A DNA stretch of 64,000 bases, taken from positions 5,105,001 to 5,169,000 of the forward strand of contig NC_037639.1 in assembly GCF_003254395.2 (NCBI RefSeq). Direction: 5' to 3'. Within the stretch, counting starts at the first letter, position 1; every line of letters begins with the position of its first letter. Shown in pieces: positions 51,497 to 64,000 of the stretch. Origin of the DNA: Apis mellifera. Taxonomy: Eukaryota; Arthropoda; Insecta; Hymenoptera; Apidae. The notes beneath the pieces are model-generated. The model saw only the letters and a program-made list of their open reading frames with translations. It made no database searches and was not told the DNA's origin. The translations under genes were made by a program, and so were the position numbers.

Positions 51497-53164
51497 CAGT
51501 AAATATTTATTCACCATAAAAATTCCGGATATTTTGTCTTTTCTCGTTTATAAAAAAATTTCATGGAACGATTAAAATCACTTCGAAACAAGCAATAAAC
51601 GAAATTACAAACTAATAAATCCCAAAAACTCGTTAATTAACAAAAATTTTAAAAAAAGGGAAAGAGAGAGAGGGAGAGAAAAATGGACTCGTAACTCCAA
51701 TATCCTAGCTGCAAGTTAATTAAACCCCTCACATCTCTCCATTGAACCAAAACGAGTACGCGCAAGATCTCGGCCACGCGGAATCCGCTTTGCGCATGCA
51801 AATCATAATTCGCGAGTGGAGTTTCCTCAAAGTCGCTCAAAAGATTCCATTATTCGATCAAGCGGCGCAGAAGACGAATACCAAAAAAAAAAAAAAAAAG
51901 AATTAGAAAATAAAGGAGAAATAGAGGCTCTAGAAGGCGCATAGAGAGAGAGAGGTAAGGTTCGCTAAAAAATTTCAATCAGTTCCGCCACTGCGAAAAG
52001 AGAACCAACCCCCTCCCCGAAGCTACCACCGGAAACCTTTTAGAACTGTGAAAAGAAGCACAATAATGATCGGATTTTCCATCGATATCGATCTCACGAC
52101 CGTGTTTCCACGCCTGTCGCGAACACCTTGCCCGCCTACCCCACCAGCTCTCCTAGAAGAAAGATTGCCACTGAGACTGCAAGACGGTAGGAGGGTGTCT
52201 ATTGCGAGCGGAAGGCCTTATCGGCTACGAGTTGGCGTTTATTTAAATTTAAAACTGGAAGATCGATCCGGAGCCACCGACCATACCCCTCTCTTTCTCT
52301 CTAGACCATTTTCCTCTAATTCCTGCCTCTTGTCGATAGTCTCTGTCCCTCGAAAAACTCATTAACTCGTGTCTCTCTTTCTCTCTCTTTGATTCTTCAT
52401 CCCTCCTTGTATAATATATTCGAGGAAACAATGACGCGATACACGGATTTTAAGGTGATGCTAGTGGGCCCCTCGAGCTTCTTGAAAGTCGTGTTCTTCT
52501 CTCGTTTTCGAGAAGATAGAGAGATTGTGCGTGAATTAATGTGGAAGGAAAGGGTATTGTTTGTTTTTGTTGCATAGAAATTTTCTTGGCATAGGGGGTG
52601 AATTTCAATTTAAGATTGTCGAAGTAATTAAAATTTTGGATAAATTCGGTTTTCTTTTATAAATATTTTTACATGATAATAATTTGCAATATATATTGGT
52701 AAAATAAATTCAATGAATATTATATAATATTAAGAATTATATTGCGGATTATTCTTTTAATATGGTAGAGAAGCTAAAATGTTTTTCATGTCAATCGATA
52801 ATCTTACTTCCATGGTATATAACTTTTTCGTTAAACTCACACGTTGAACTTGGAGCAGGACCAACATTCAAATCTGAAATACAAATGCCAACATTGTTGA
52901 CCGAAGACAAGTTTCGCAAAGAAAAGCTTAGCATCCTTTCGTGTTCATGAATATGCATTTGGGGCAGATGTAATGGTTGGTTTTGATAAAACAACATGTG
53001 TTCAGATGTAAAAGAGATGAGGATGGTTGTCTACGTGATGTATAAGAGTAGTATTCGTAGTTTTCATCGTTTGAATCGCATCATCATTTTCCCTTTTCTT
53101 CTTTTTCTCTCATTTTGTTTGGAACTCAAACGAGTTTGCAATTAAAAGGAAAGGACTTTCATTC

Positions 53165-53187
53165 TTTTTTTTTTTTTTTTTTTTTTT
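53165..53187. repeat. Poly(T) run of 23
   Basis: Uninterrupted T run. If a retroposed element lay on the minus strand its body should be to the left, but no such sequence or duplication was recognised. Treated as a simple repeat. Confidence 0.8.
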
Positions 53188-54361
53188 AACGATGAATTTC
53201 CTTTTCGAAACAGAGAAACACCCTTTTCGAGTTCGTGGTTGCGACACGTGATTAAATGAACACAACGAAACATAATTTTATCGTGTAGATGAATACGGGG
53301 ATTTTAGAAGTGCGAATTCAGTGAAGAGAATATTGTTATAATATTGTTGTATTTGATTACATTAATGGTAATTTATCGAATAATGTAATTATTAGAAATT
53401 AGATAGATGTATAAAAGCATTTATTAATTAATTCTAATCATATGGAATAGGATAATTGACGTACTTGATTCATTTACATGGATTCATTATATTAAATTCA
53501 TTCTAATATACATTGTATTAAATCGTTAATGAAGCTATTTGCCGATAGATAGATTTGTAAATTATAATTTTAGTAAAATTTCGAAAGAGGATGTAGTTTT
53601 TTTATCTGTTAATTTATTATGAAAATTTCAAAGAAGAATATTTTATGAGAATCGCGTTTAAATGAAATTCTAACTTGTTTTTCTAAAATAAATTTGTCGT
53701 ATTCTCTCACATCAATTACAATAATAAAAATTGGAATATTCTTTAAAAGAAAATATCTAAAAGAAATAGAATTTCTTAATTTAACATATTTTCTTAAAAC
53801 TTGAGATAGTTTTAATACGATTTATCGTTTACTTAATAAAATATTCAATCACATTTCCAACAAAAGACAAGAAGAATTTATTTCGATTAAAATTACATCC
53901 TCTACTTTATCTACGTCGAACAATTTTCAATTATTTTATTTTTTTTTGTCTCAGATCAAATTCGAAGCAAAGATTTGGAGCAAGTTTATCTTCCAAAATT
54001 TTCCGCGCAATGTATTTCTTTCCTTCGTTTCTCATTCCCTCGAATCTACCACCCCTCCCCGGTGCACTTGAATCGCGCAACCCCTAAACGAACAGCAATA
54101 CGCGATTGTTATCCCTCCTTCCTCGAATTTTCCTAATTAATTCACGCCGCCTGCGTGGATATGGAACGGTCGTTAAGCTTAATCGCGAGAATTATTCAGC
54201 TTCCGGGGCGGCGTTCATTCGCGATAAACGTAAGAGAGCAAAGAAAGACGTTCTATCCTTAATCCACCGTATCCGCTGAACAGTAGTATCCTTGCAGGCG
54301 AAATTTAGTCGACGCGAGGAGATGAGGAGGGGTGATTAAATAATAGAGGAGGGAGGAAAGT

Positions 54362-54433
54362 GAAAAAAGGGAGAGAGAGAGAGGGAGAAAGGAGAAGGGA
54401 AAGAAAAGGAATAAAAGAGAGAGAGAGAGAAAA
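54362..54433. repeat. Purine-rich GA tract
   Basis: About 50 consecutive A/G bases with two GA dinucleotide blocks, then one T and a further GA run. Confidence 0.8.
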
Positions 54434-56667
54434 CGAGAAAAGAACGACTCTTACTTGGGCATCTGGTGAAATATTTTATTAACAAAGCTACAGTGTACAG
54501 TTGCGCGTATATATCCGAGAAAACACGGGGGTAAAGTATATTACTGGTTGAAGGAAACTGTGCTCTTGCGTATAGGGAGGAGCTATCGGTTGTTATTAGT
54601 TATTTAGATCATCCAGTTTCGATGTTTTAAATTAGCATCGAATCGTTCTTTTTTTTTTCTATCCCTCTCGGTATAAAGTAAGGCAGATACGAGATTATTT
54701 GGATGATGATTGAACTCGTTGAAGTTTCTTGAAGTGTATCCTGTTCAGATGAGACACGTGGAAATAGGAGATGATTGCCTGAAAATATTTTTAATAGGAT
54801 AAAACGATAATAGTTTTGAAATTATTGCTTCAATATATAAATAGTTTTATTTATTCATATATATTGAATAAATAAATAAATCAACGAATTATGAATCAAA
54901 CGTGAAGTCTCTTAAAATATGGTACGTATTCTTGATTTGATTTTATTTATTATTTGGTTTTTCAAAAAACCAATCTGACAAAAATTATAAAAGTAGCTTC
55001 TTCCAGTAACAAAATTATCAATATAATGTGTGTTACAGTACAAATATATTCAATGATTTCAAAGTATTTTTTAATTAAAATACGTTATTATCGTAATCTG
55101 AAAGAATAAAATCATCAGTGATATTCCTTCATCATCTCCTCTTTCCTGAAACAAATATAAAAAAGAAAAAAAATCATTCATGATGAAATTACAGACTTTG
55201 AGAATATTATATCGATTCGTCCAAAAAGAAAAGAATATAATTCCACGAAATAATTTCCAACTATCTAAATAAACGTGTCGAAATCTGGGCTGGTTATACG
55301 TCGAGTGGGGGAAGGAGAAGTTTTATAAACGAATGTCGCGCGATACAATGAAATATTGGCGCTCTTCCGCCCCTTCTTCGCCGCGAAACGTGTTTACACG
55401 GTGTCTGCGCCAGTCGAGAATTATTTTTGCGCTGGAAACACGCCTCTGCGAGGTTTGCTGTGTTGGTCTGTTTGTTCTCCTTTTTTTTTTTTATTATTTT
55501 TTTTTTTTTTAAGGAACCGAGTGTCCTACTTTCGCGGTGTTTAATGCGAATGAATCGCTTGTTTGCGACCAAAGGATTCGTTGATCTATTATTCGGTCCT
55601 TATTGAATTATTTTAGTTGTTTGATTGTTTGCTGGACTTGAGTGCAGAGTCATCGTGAGATTTTTTATTATTATGATATAATATATATTTCATCGATATA
55701 TTATGAAATATATATTCTCAAATATATGTCGTATATTTTAGGGATTCATAATTTCAATTTGCTTTTAAAATAAATTTATCTTTGTCTTGCAATAATATTC
55801 TAATAATTTTTTTTCTTAAAAATAGGTATTCAAGAATCTCTTAAGTATTTACGATTCAATCAAGCCATTTACCTTTCATACGTAAATTTCTGAATACTTA
55901 ATATTCTTCCACTATGAAAAAACTCTAGTTATAAAAATGAAAAGATTAAAAAAAGCGAACAGTTATGATCGGGTATATCCACTTTCGATAAGAAGCCACG
56001 TTGAACCAGCCACATTTTCCACCCGTCGCGCATCCGAACGAGCAAACGAAAAGCTGGAATAACGCTTGAGAAACGGGATAAAGAGGAAGGAAAGGGGGCC
56101 TCGAGCGAGCCATTAAATCGGCAACAGGCGACAATGAAAACCAGCTCAGACATTTAACCCTGAAAAGCAACGGGGACCGACGTGCCACGATTTCGCGGCA
56201 ATGTTTTTTTTCTCTCTCTCTCTCTCTTCTTTTTCTTTTTTCTTTTTTTTTTCTTTTTTTGATCTCCAGTCCCCCGTTGTTTCGTTGAAAACGCGCGCGC
56301 GGCAACAACCGCATTCTGTTGTGGCCCGTCCCCGTTCCACGCCGCGGAAAAGAGGAGGGGGGGTTGGGAACTGGAACGAGGGAGGCAGCAGCGGCAGCAG
56401 GGTGATTTGCCAGGGAGAAAAAGCTTTTGTTTCCTCTTTTTAAATACGGCTCGTCCGACGACGCGTATGAATTCCGAGAGGCGTTGAATTTTTACGGCTT
56501 TGCACGCCGCAAATTAGTTCGTAGCCTGTGCACGCGGCCTCCTTCTCTCATTGTTGCTTCCCTATTATTGTCGTTGTTTCTTTGATACCCGGGGCGGGAG
56601 AAACGTAATGGAATAACGATGCCTTTGAACACGTGGAAGAATTTTCATCGCTTTTACGTTGCGGGAC

Positions 56668-56700
<33 letters not shown>
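56668..56700. repeat. (GA)n microsatellite
   Basis: About 16 GA dinucleotides with one AA interruption, near the right edge of a CpG-rich patch (about 56150-56620). Confidence 0.9.
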
Positions 56701-56703
<3 letters not shown>

Positions 56704-59700
56704 ATAGAAGTTGCGTGAAACGCGTGAAATGTAATATTCTTTTCACCCTTTTTTCTCTTTCTCTCTTTCTTTTTTCTTTTTTGGATTTTGTTTTGCGAAC
56801 ATTTCGATGAAGTAGAGGGTGATGATATGATCAGAGGTTTGAGAGAAGAATATGGATGGACGATAATAAATTATCGTTTGAAATTTATTTCTCTTCATCT
56901 TTTTTTTTTTTTTTAGAGAGTGAAAAGAATCTTCTTTGATTTAATTTGATTTGATATATCTTGGGAAAAATTTATTGATTGAGTTATCGTAAATTTTAAA
57001 TCGTAAAGTTTACGATAAGTTTAAGTAAAAATTTTATAAATTCTTGAGTGCACGGTGCACACGATGATGGGGGGAGAAAAATGGCGCGTAATTTTCATTC
57101 ACCTCCGCACTTCTTTGTCATCCATTAAATATATTAAAGTTGTTAAGCACGCGAATTACCTATAACTTAACACCTTTGTTATCGCCGTTATTATTACAAA
57201 CAGAATACTTGTCGCTAAAGTAATTGCACGAAATTATTCAACTCTGAGAAAAAACTAATCTCCTCATGTATGAAACGTAATTATATTTCGTTTAAAAAAA
57301 ATACACGAGCTATGATAAATATACTTTGTAAATTTGTAACGCAGGAGGGTAAATTAATTTCAAGGTAGGAATCGTCGATTAAGATTCGACTAATATTAAT
57401 CGACTAGGTCTTGAATAGTTCAAATTAAATTTTAATTATTACTATAATTATATTTGCCTGTAAAAATTGATTTTGCGTGAAAGTTAGGAAGGGAAATAGT
57501 TTGTCAAAAAATTTTTCCCTCGTGTATTTTTTTTTATCGGTCCATTGTTTATATTGAAAGGGTGAAAATAGCCTTCAAACTTGACATCATATTGAAATCA
57601 TGCTTTTTTCGAAGCATTCTCTTTTTCGAAACTAGAGGATAGTTTTTTTTTTTTAATTATACGCTTTAACAATGAAGAATTCGATGAAAAACGAAAACAG
57701 GGATTATCTATTTGTTCAACTTCTTTTTTAAGCCTCGATTCGCGTCTCATTGTTGATTTAATTTTAAATATTTAAAAATCGAAGATGAAAAAGTGAACTC
57801 GTCCAACAATTGTTACATTTGTTTTTAAGAGAAAGTTTGAAGAAAAAAATGAATACAATATTTACAAACGTTCTCCAACATTTCAACGCGATAGACAGAT
57901 AAAGACTTTCTATCACTTTTACTGCGAGAATTCCATCGAACTGTTTCAACCAATTATTCACAGAGTTAGAAAATAAATCGGTTTCCGGGAATTTCATCTT
58001 TTTACCGTAATAAAGATAAGAGTGACACTTGTCAAAAGTAAATTTACGCGGGAGGAGAAATATGCCCCATCTTCGGGGGTTACTGTAACCGGAGGAAAAG
58101 TGAGAGTTGGCCCGATATCCGGTCGCGGTAGGGGAAAAGTTGGCGCGCTCGGAATTTGAATATAAATCGAAAACCCGATCGCGATCAATCTCTTCTTCTT
58201 TTTTTTTTTTTTTTTACGTTCCTCGATTTTCGGGAAGGGAATATCTGCCGGTGCCATCAGCTTTGACCTCCATATTAATTAATCTCTCCCGTTCTGACGA
58301 GGTAAATCACTTGTTTAAAGAATGAAAAAAGAGGACGAACTCGAGTCTCTCTGAAAATAATAATTTTTTTTTAGAGCCAGAAGAATGATAATTACATCGA
58401 AAGAGGTTTATAAGTGGGACAAATAAATCCTTCTATCATAATCTCTCCGTTATTCGAACACAATTTTATCCAAGGTACACGATATTGTATAAATCAACAA
58501 GACACGATCGATTGTAATCACAGGATGTTGGAGGAAGATTCGAAATGATTGGACTGATAATATAAAATACGATAAGAGTCGAAGATAATATCACGAAAAA
58601 ATTATGAATCCACTATATCGCTTAACGATAATTATTTCCTAAAAGTCAGAAAGCTGTGTCTCGTATCCGACTGAGATTAGCCAATCGGCCGATCGATTCA
58701 ATTTCTGTCCACTTTCCTTTTTCTCTCTTATTACGTTAAACTTGTACAATCGGGAAAAATTCGGATCCTAATTAGGACGGAATTTCTCCTCTCGTCCTTA
58801 ATGACGATCCTGGTGATCACGTGAACCGGAACGGGATTCCGGGGTATCCGATCAGAAATGAAGTTTCAAGTCCTTGGCCGGACTTTCGATAATTCCCCAA
58901 CTATAACAATCTCGAAATGGAAAGGGTATAATATTCGATTCTATCGTAAAACAAGAGCGGCGGCCGGTTTATCAACGTTGGCTTGTTAACCACGCGGGGA
59001 TGATAATTCGTCCAATTTACCGCGTGAATGCCCCAACTAATTGAGTCGTTTAATCCTCCAATAGATTCCTTACCCTAAGCCTAATATTCCAAACGATTTC
59101 GCCCACGTAATAGTTGGCCTGCGTAATACGTTTATCGTTGGACATCGTTGGACGATACTCGAGGAGAAAGAATTGAATAATCGTATGTGTGTGAGAGACT
59201 TGGATAGAATTATTTTTGGAAATTGGACGGAGAAGAATTTTTACGTTCTTTATCAAGTATTTTCGTCGAATAAGAAAGAATTTTCGATTTGAACGATTAA
59301 TTTTATCGTGAAAGATGTCTCGATGACCGGAATATCGATAGAGGATACATTTTTATGGTATATTTTTAAAATCTGTGCCAGGATAATTGACTTGAAATAA
59401 TCTCGAAAGAGGAAACCAACATTCGAAGAATTTTTATTTTTATTTATTCGATTGAAGTCTCAATATACGTGTTATTATTTAGAATTATTTTTATGGATAA
59501 TCAATACATGCTTTGACGAGAAGAAACTTCAAAATTTTCGATATTATCGATGTTCTAATTTAGAAGAGGAATAATGTTTAATAAAAATTACAATCATCAA
59601 CTGTTCATCTTTTATTTCGATGCACTATTCTACACAAATTTATACTTTGAGAAAAAATTATTAGAAATCAAAGCATTTATCCATCTTTTGTATAAAAAAA

Positions 59701-60002
59701 TTCCTCGTGAAAATTCAAGAAAGGGGAAAGAATTTTTATCACCGAAGAAATTCAGCTAGAAAGATCATGTAACACCAAAATCGTTTAAATATTCCATTAA
59801 CCAAAGCCAAAAAAAAAAAAAAAAGAAGAAACATAACGAGAAACTCAACGATTTGAATCATCATGGACACAAAGTACACGATATCTTCCAGTTGGCCAAA
59901 CAACGGCCCCATAAAAGCGCGGAATCCAGACAGGTTTCTCGCGGCTCCCCTCCTCCTGGCAAATGCACTATCTCATCCCTGCAGTCGCTTTCCACGAGGC
60001 TT

Positions 60003-60017
60003 TGTGTGTGTGTGTGT
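60003..60017. repeat. (TG)n microsatellite
   Basis: Seven TG dinucleotides within a CpG-rich patch. Confidence 0.85.
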
Positions 60018-61054
60018 CGCGCGAGGATCTGCGCGGAATAAATAAAGGAATAAATAAAAATGAGTAGACACGTGTCCCACAAATCACTCGGCGGCGCGCT
60101 GACGAGACCCGCGGGACACCAAGGCGGGGAAACGCGCGCGCTCGAGGATCGGAGAGATAGGATTATTCAACGCGTGTTCCAGCTTTGCATGCCTTTCTTT
60201 CCTCGCCTTGCGTTATTTTCCTTGCGCGAAATATTCTTATTCTGCCCGGCGTAGCTTTTTTTTCTGTTGATTGATCTGTTTTGGGTGGAGATTTTTTTTT
60301 TTAGGAATGATATTTGACGATGGATGCGTTGTCTTTTCAATCTTGATCGTATATGCATTTATATTTTTAAGAAACCATAGTCTTTCAATATTGAAAAGGA
60401 TTGCAATTCTACTTGTATCTTCTGATACAACAATTATGCAAAATATATGGCGTAGATTACGATATAATTGATAACATCTTCTTTAAATAAGAAGATCGTG
60501 TCTCGAAGGGAAATTGTTAGAAAAGGGAAACGTAACAGGCGTTACGTTAGAACGGAACAGAGATTGAATTCGTGTAATATTACGAAACACGGTGAGATTC
60601 GCAAGAACAAGCTTCACCGAGTAATGAGAAATGAGTGAACTTTTCCATCTTCCGCTATGTTCATCCGCTTGCAACACCGCCACCTTTTTCGTCACCAAAC
60701 AAGTATGATTTTTGAAATTATTATTTCACGCGTGTTCTTGGCTTACCGCGTGTTCATCTCACCATCTACTTCTCTACTAGCCTTGCCATTTTACATCAGA
60801 GACGTGAAAATTTTTCGTGTTTCCCGCGCTACACTTGTTCCACCACATCTCGTCTACATTTCTACGTTAATTAATCAGAAGGAGTGATTATTATAAACAA
60901 TGGGAACGGTGTTCTTCAATCACGGTGAATTTTTATTTTTTGATATAATTAGAAGAATTACGTATGAGAAATTGAGAAAAGTATTTTTAAAAAATATTCT
61001 ATCCCATACATTCAATAATCACGATCTTTTTTTTATACAAAATTCTTCGAGAAA

Positions 61055-61111
61055 AATAATTTAATATCACATCTAAAGATATTAAATTATTGTATCTGAA
61101 GATATTAAATT
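61055..61111. repeat. AT-rich inverted plus direct repeat
   Basis: AATAATTTAATATC (61055-61068) and GATATTAAATTATT (61078-61091) are exact reverse complements around 9 nt. The right arm with its ATCTAAA leader is then repeated as ATCTGAAGATATTAAATT. Low-complexity origin is likely. Confidence 0.7.
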
Positions 61112-62100
61112 AAGTTGTATATTAAAATTTCATGCATGTGATTATTTTTAATTTAACGCGTTGATGATGTTCGAATCTCGGTTTTTTCTATTTTCGATGT
61201 TATTTTTTTATTAATTCGATGTTATTGTCTTGACAAATCTTGCCAATGTTCGACTATTTGAAAAATATAGTACATAGTTCAATATATGATTAGACACGTG
61301 GTGGTCAGATTAAAATCTCGTTTGCTCTTGGTTAACGAAGTTATGATACATTATTTCGACATATGCGTATTAATTAATTATAAAAGCAAATCAATTAATA
61401 CAGAAATTTTTATTCCTTCGAATGAAGTGTAATTTCTGTGAAATGTTCGTTCATGTTTAAAATTTCCTTAATTAGTCGAACAAAGAAAATAATAAATCAA
61501 TTAAAATACATTCATTGTCCATGGTGCTGTAATTAAAGCAAGAAAAAAAATGGAGGAGAGGGGGACAGGAAAGGAGGTAGAGTATTTACTTTTTATTGAG
61601 CGTCTGTTAGCTGGTTCATCAGTAAAACAATTTAGCAGGTCTGTTTTTATAATAAGAAATCGTGTTAAAAGACACTTTTATTTAAAAAAAAAATTAAGAA
61701 AGGAAGGAAGAGTTACGTGTTTCATTTAACGAGAACGAATCAAAAGAATCTTCGATTCTACGACAAATATTTACTCTTGAATGGATATTCTTAAATTCAT
61801 CTCAGAATCCCAAGAACGATCAGAAGAATACTTTTAATCATAAAAAAAAGAATTATTTTAAGAACAAGAGCACGCAATTGCCTATTTAAGAAGATGCATT
61901 CGTCTTTCTTATTTTTATCTCCTTCTTCGCGCGATATATATATACATTTATATCAAATTTCTTCTCTTCAATTTTGGCGAAAAAGTCGCCATAATCTCCA
62001 TAAGTAGCGCAATTCAGTAAATCTCTATCCGGTTTCACAGCCGGTTTCCTCCCCGACGGTATAAACAAACATTGGGATTCGTATTTCCTTTCTGAAAATA

Positions 62101-62117
62101 TTTGCGCCAGGCGCAAA
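62101..62117. other. Short palindrome TTTGCGCC-A-GGCGCAAA
   Basis: Exact 8-bp arms around a single A. A symmetric binding site is possible; it resembles but does not exactly match the E2F consensus. Confidence 0.5.
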
Positions 62118-62171
62118 AATATGCAAAGAATTCTCCTCGAGAACGAGGAAATACACGTTTCGGGATCCAAA

Positions 62172-62190
62172 TCTCTCTCTCTCTCTCTCT
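62172..62190. repeat. (CT)n microsatellite
   Basis: About nine CT dinucleotides. Confidence 0.85.
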
Positions 62191-64000
62191 TATTCTTCTT
62201 CATGGCCCATGTAGTGACCCATGAAGAGGAGGGGTGGTGCACAAAGGTCCACGATTATTCCCCGTACATTCTGTCCTCCTCTTCATCCACTATTTTTCGT
62301 GGCCCTCTCTCCCCTCCTCCATCCTTCCATCGTTGAATCGTCCAAGTTGCTTGGTGTTCGTACGCATGCGACAGACGTGTGGCTTGACGTATTGCTCATG
62401 CATGGTCCACAGTATAGACCAGGTATGGTTGCAACTGGGTCACGAGCCGCCCATAACAATAATCCGCTTGCGGCACACTTGCGATCTTTCGTTCGTCCCT
62501 AATCCATCGATTTCTTATTTGTTGAAATAAATTTCTAGGATTTTTGTTTCGAATTGATCAGAATGATTTTTAAATTATCGAAATGTACTCTTTAGATTTT
62601 CTTCAAGAATTTTATAGAATAGAAAAAGAATCGTGATCATTGAATGTATGGGATAGAATATTCTTTAAATTTTAAAGAATTTTAAAGAGAACACACTGTC
62701 GTGTAATTTATTTTTTATCTTATAAAAAAGAAGTTATTTGAACAATTACAGTAAAATTATAGCAGAAAGATAGTAACGTGATATTAACAGTTATTAATAA
62801 AGGAAGATTGTAACTTGATATTCTAGAAGATTGCAAGAAGATATTAGTGGTACTTTATATAATATGTATAGAATAATTTAGGAATGAATACGTTTATTAA
62901 TCTTAAGCAGGTGAACGTTCCGTTAATTGAATTTTTCTATTTGTTTAATTATTAATTATCCGTATAATTCTAATATTAACGGTAGACGGTAATTTATTTT
63001 CGGCACGACTTGTATTTATGCGCTATCCTGCCGTGAGCTTCAGGTATGAATGAATAAATTGTGACCTGGTGCAATTACACGCAACGAGGAAACATATATC
63101 GCGCAACTCGTTATTCGAGAATGAATTTTGAAGGTGTATCAGAATTGCAAACACTCGTGCACCAACTTCGAAGGATGAAAATGGAAATTTCATTTTTAAG
63201 GAGAGCAATGAAATCAAAATTGCCATGCTTTGATTATTTATATTTCATTCTTTCCCGTTAAATTGCAATTGAATACTTTTCTAAATTATTATACTTTCGA
63301 TATATCCATTTTATATCGCGTGATTTTCTTTAATATTCACATTATAGATACAGTTATGATAAAAGATAATTAGATATGCATATTAAAAATATAATCGATA
63401 CAATGATCCAAAATAATCCAAATTCTCGAGTATAATTCCAAAATATTACTTAAAATTTTGGAAAAGGATCCTGATATCTTCAAAAATTCTCGAGTGTACA
63501 ATCATGGAAAGTGTCGAAACAATATTCGTTGATGAAAATTTATTCTCGAGAGCGATTCGTGATAATTTTTCCTGTATTCTTTCCAAGTTTTACCGTCTCA
63601 TTATGCGTATACGTTTTGTTGACGAATGGCAAAGTGTCGAGAAAAGAAACGGGGACGAAATTTCGAGCACGCTCGAAAATTCTTCAGTGGCTGTGCTCCA
63701 AGCGGACAAATCGGTGTTGAAGATAAAGGGAACGGTGTTATCGCGTCATTTGAAACTGTTCGAAGGAAATTTCGGCTCAACAGAAATGAAAAGCGATCCG
63801 ATTTTTCCATTTGCATCGTCCTTCTATATCCCTGATCGTACATTTCTCGTGCGAATGGAACGAAAAACGTTTTCGTAATTGGACACCGCGTGCCAATGTT
63901 GCTCGGCTTGTTGTTCAGGGGAAAAAAGGCAGTATCGAAACGAGTCCAGTTTTCGAATCGTTAAACTGTAAGATTCGATCGTTTTTTTGAGGCTTTGAAA

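Larger units (their letters stand above)
42283..64000. other. DIP gene intron, continuing past the window end (at least 21.7 kb)
   Basis: Starts with GTGAGT after the Ig2 exon in phase 1. I looked for the next exon (an Ig3 beginning FPPM and containing NYW and YKC-type motifs) and saw none, so the intron probably runs off the right edge. A missed short exon cannot be fully excluded. CpG-rich patches are at about 42900-43190, 43860-44520, 50480-51060, 51990-52330, 56150-56620 and 59880-60250. Tandem repeats, hairpins and simple repeats are listed separately. Confidence 0.75.

Noticed and set aside
60650..63712. Shared VAVLQAD peptide on opposite strands (around 60660 minus and 63690 plus)
   Set aside because: Short match with no extended similarity on either side; treated as coincidence.
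42283..64000. Search for the Ig3 exon (FPPM, HQLVG, NYW, YKC motifs)
   Set aside because: No matching sequence seen by eye; the exon is assumed to be outside the window.

Overview
The window looks like insect nuclear DNA, most likely a honeybee (Apis) or close hymenopteran relative. The evidence is a very AT-rich background broken by short CpG-rich patches, abundant simple repeats, consensus GT-AG introns of tens of kilobases, and a coding signal typical of an arthropod neuronal gene. Nothing bacterial or viral was recognised. The species assignment is inferred from composition only.

The one gene supported beyond doubt is on the + strand: part of an immunoglobulin-superfamily cell-surface receptor of the Dpr-interacting protein (DIP)/lachesin family, closest by motif to the DIP-epsilon/zeta type. 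Three internal coding exons were found: 20420-20627 (second half of Ig domain 1), 39538-39696 (first half of Ig domain 2) and 42154-42282 (second half of Ig domain 2). All three junctions are phase-consistent. Joined, they give 165 complete codons plus one base with no stop. The introns are 18,910 bp and 2,457 bp; the next one runs from 42283 past the window end. The signal peptide, first half of Ig1, Ig3 and membrane-anchor exons were not found and probably lie outside the window.

Bases 1-20419 hold no certain coding exon. They contain a degenerate ~205-bp tandem array (6797-7570), a miRNA-precursor-like stem-loop (7780-7858), several diverged duplications, a GC-rich patch (13020-13490) and a nearly identical 179-bp duplication (16413-16838). 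They also hold a promoter-like island at 15220-15521 followed by a short open exon with a good start context and a good splice donor (15522-15613), which could be the start of an unrecognised transcript.

The first intron (20628-39537) carries a CpG-rich block (about 22340-25250), a 113-nt CT microsatellite (30117-30229), a degenerate triplicate repeat (34265-34672) and a 101-nt pure pyrimidine tract (38502-38602). The second intron ends with a pure-purine tract close to the 3' splice site. The last intron (42283 onward) holds a compact RNA-like structure with two mutually exclusive outer stems (42997-43063), a three-unit tandem repeat (44531-45345) and a perfect 18-bp hairpin (50028-50066). 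No rRNA, convincing tRNA, CRISPR array or recognisable transposase was seen.

No clear undescribed biological system was found. The strongest leads are the promoter-plus-exon at 15220-15613 and the structured elements at 42997-43063, 7780-7858 and 50028-50066.
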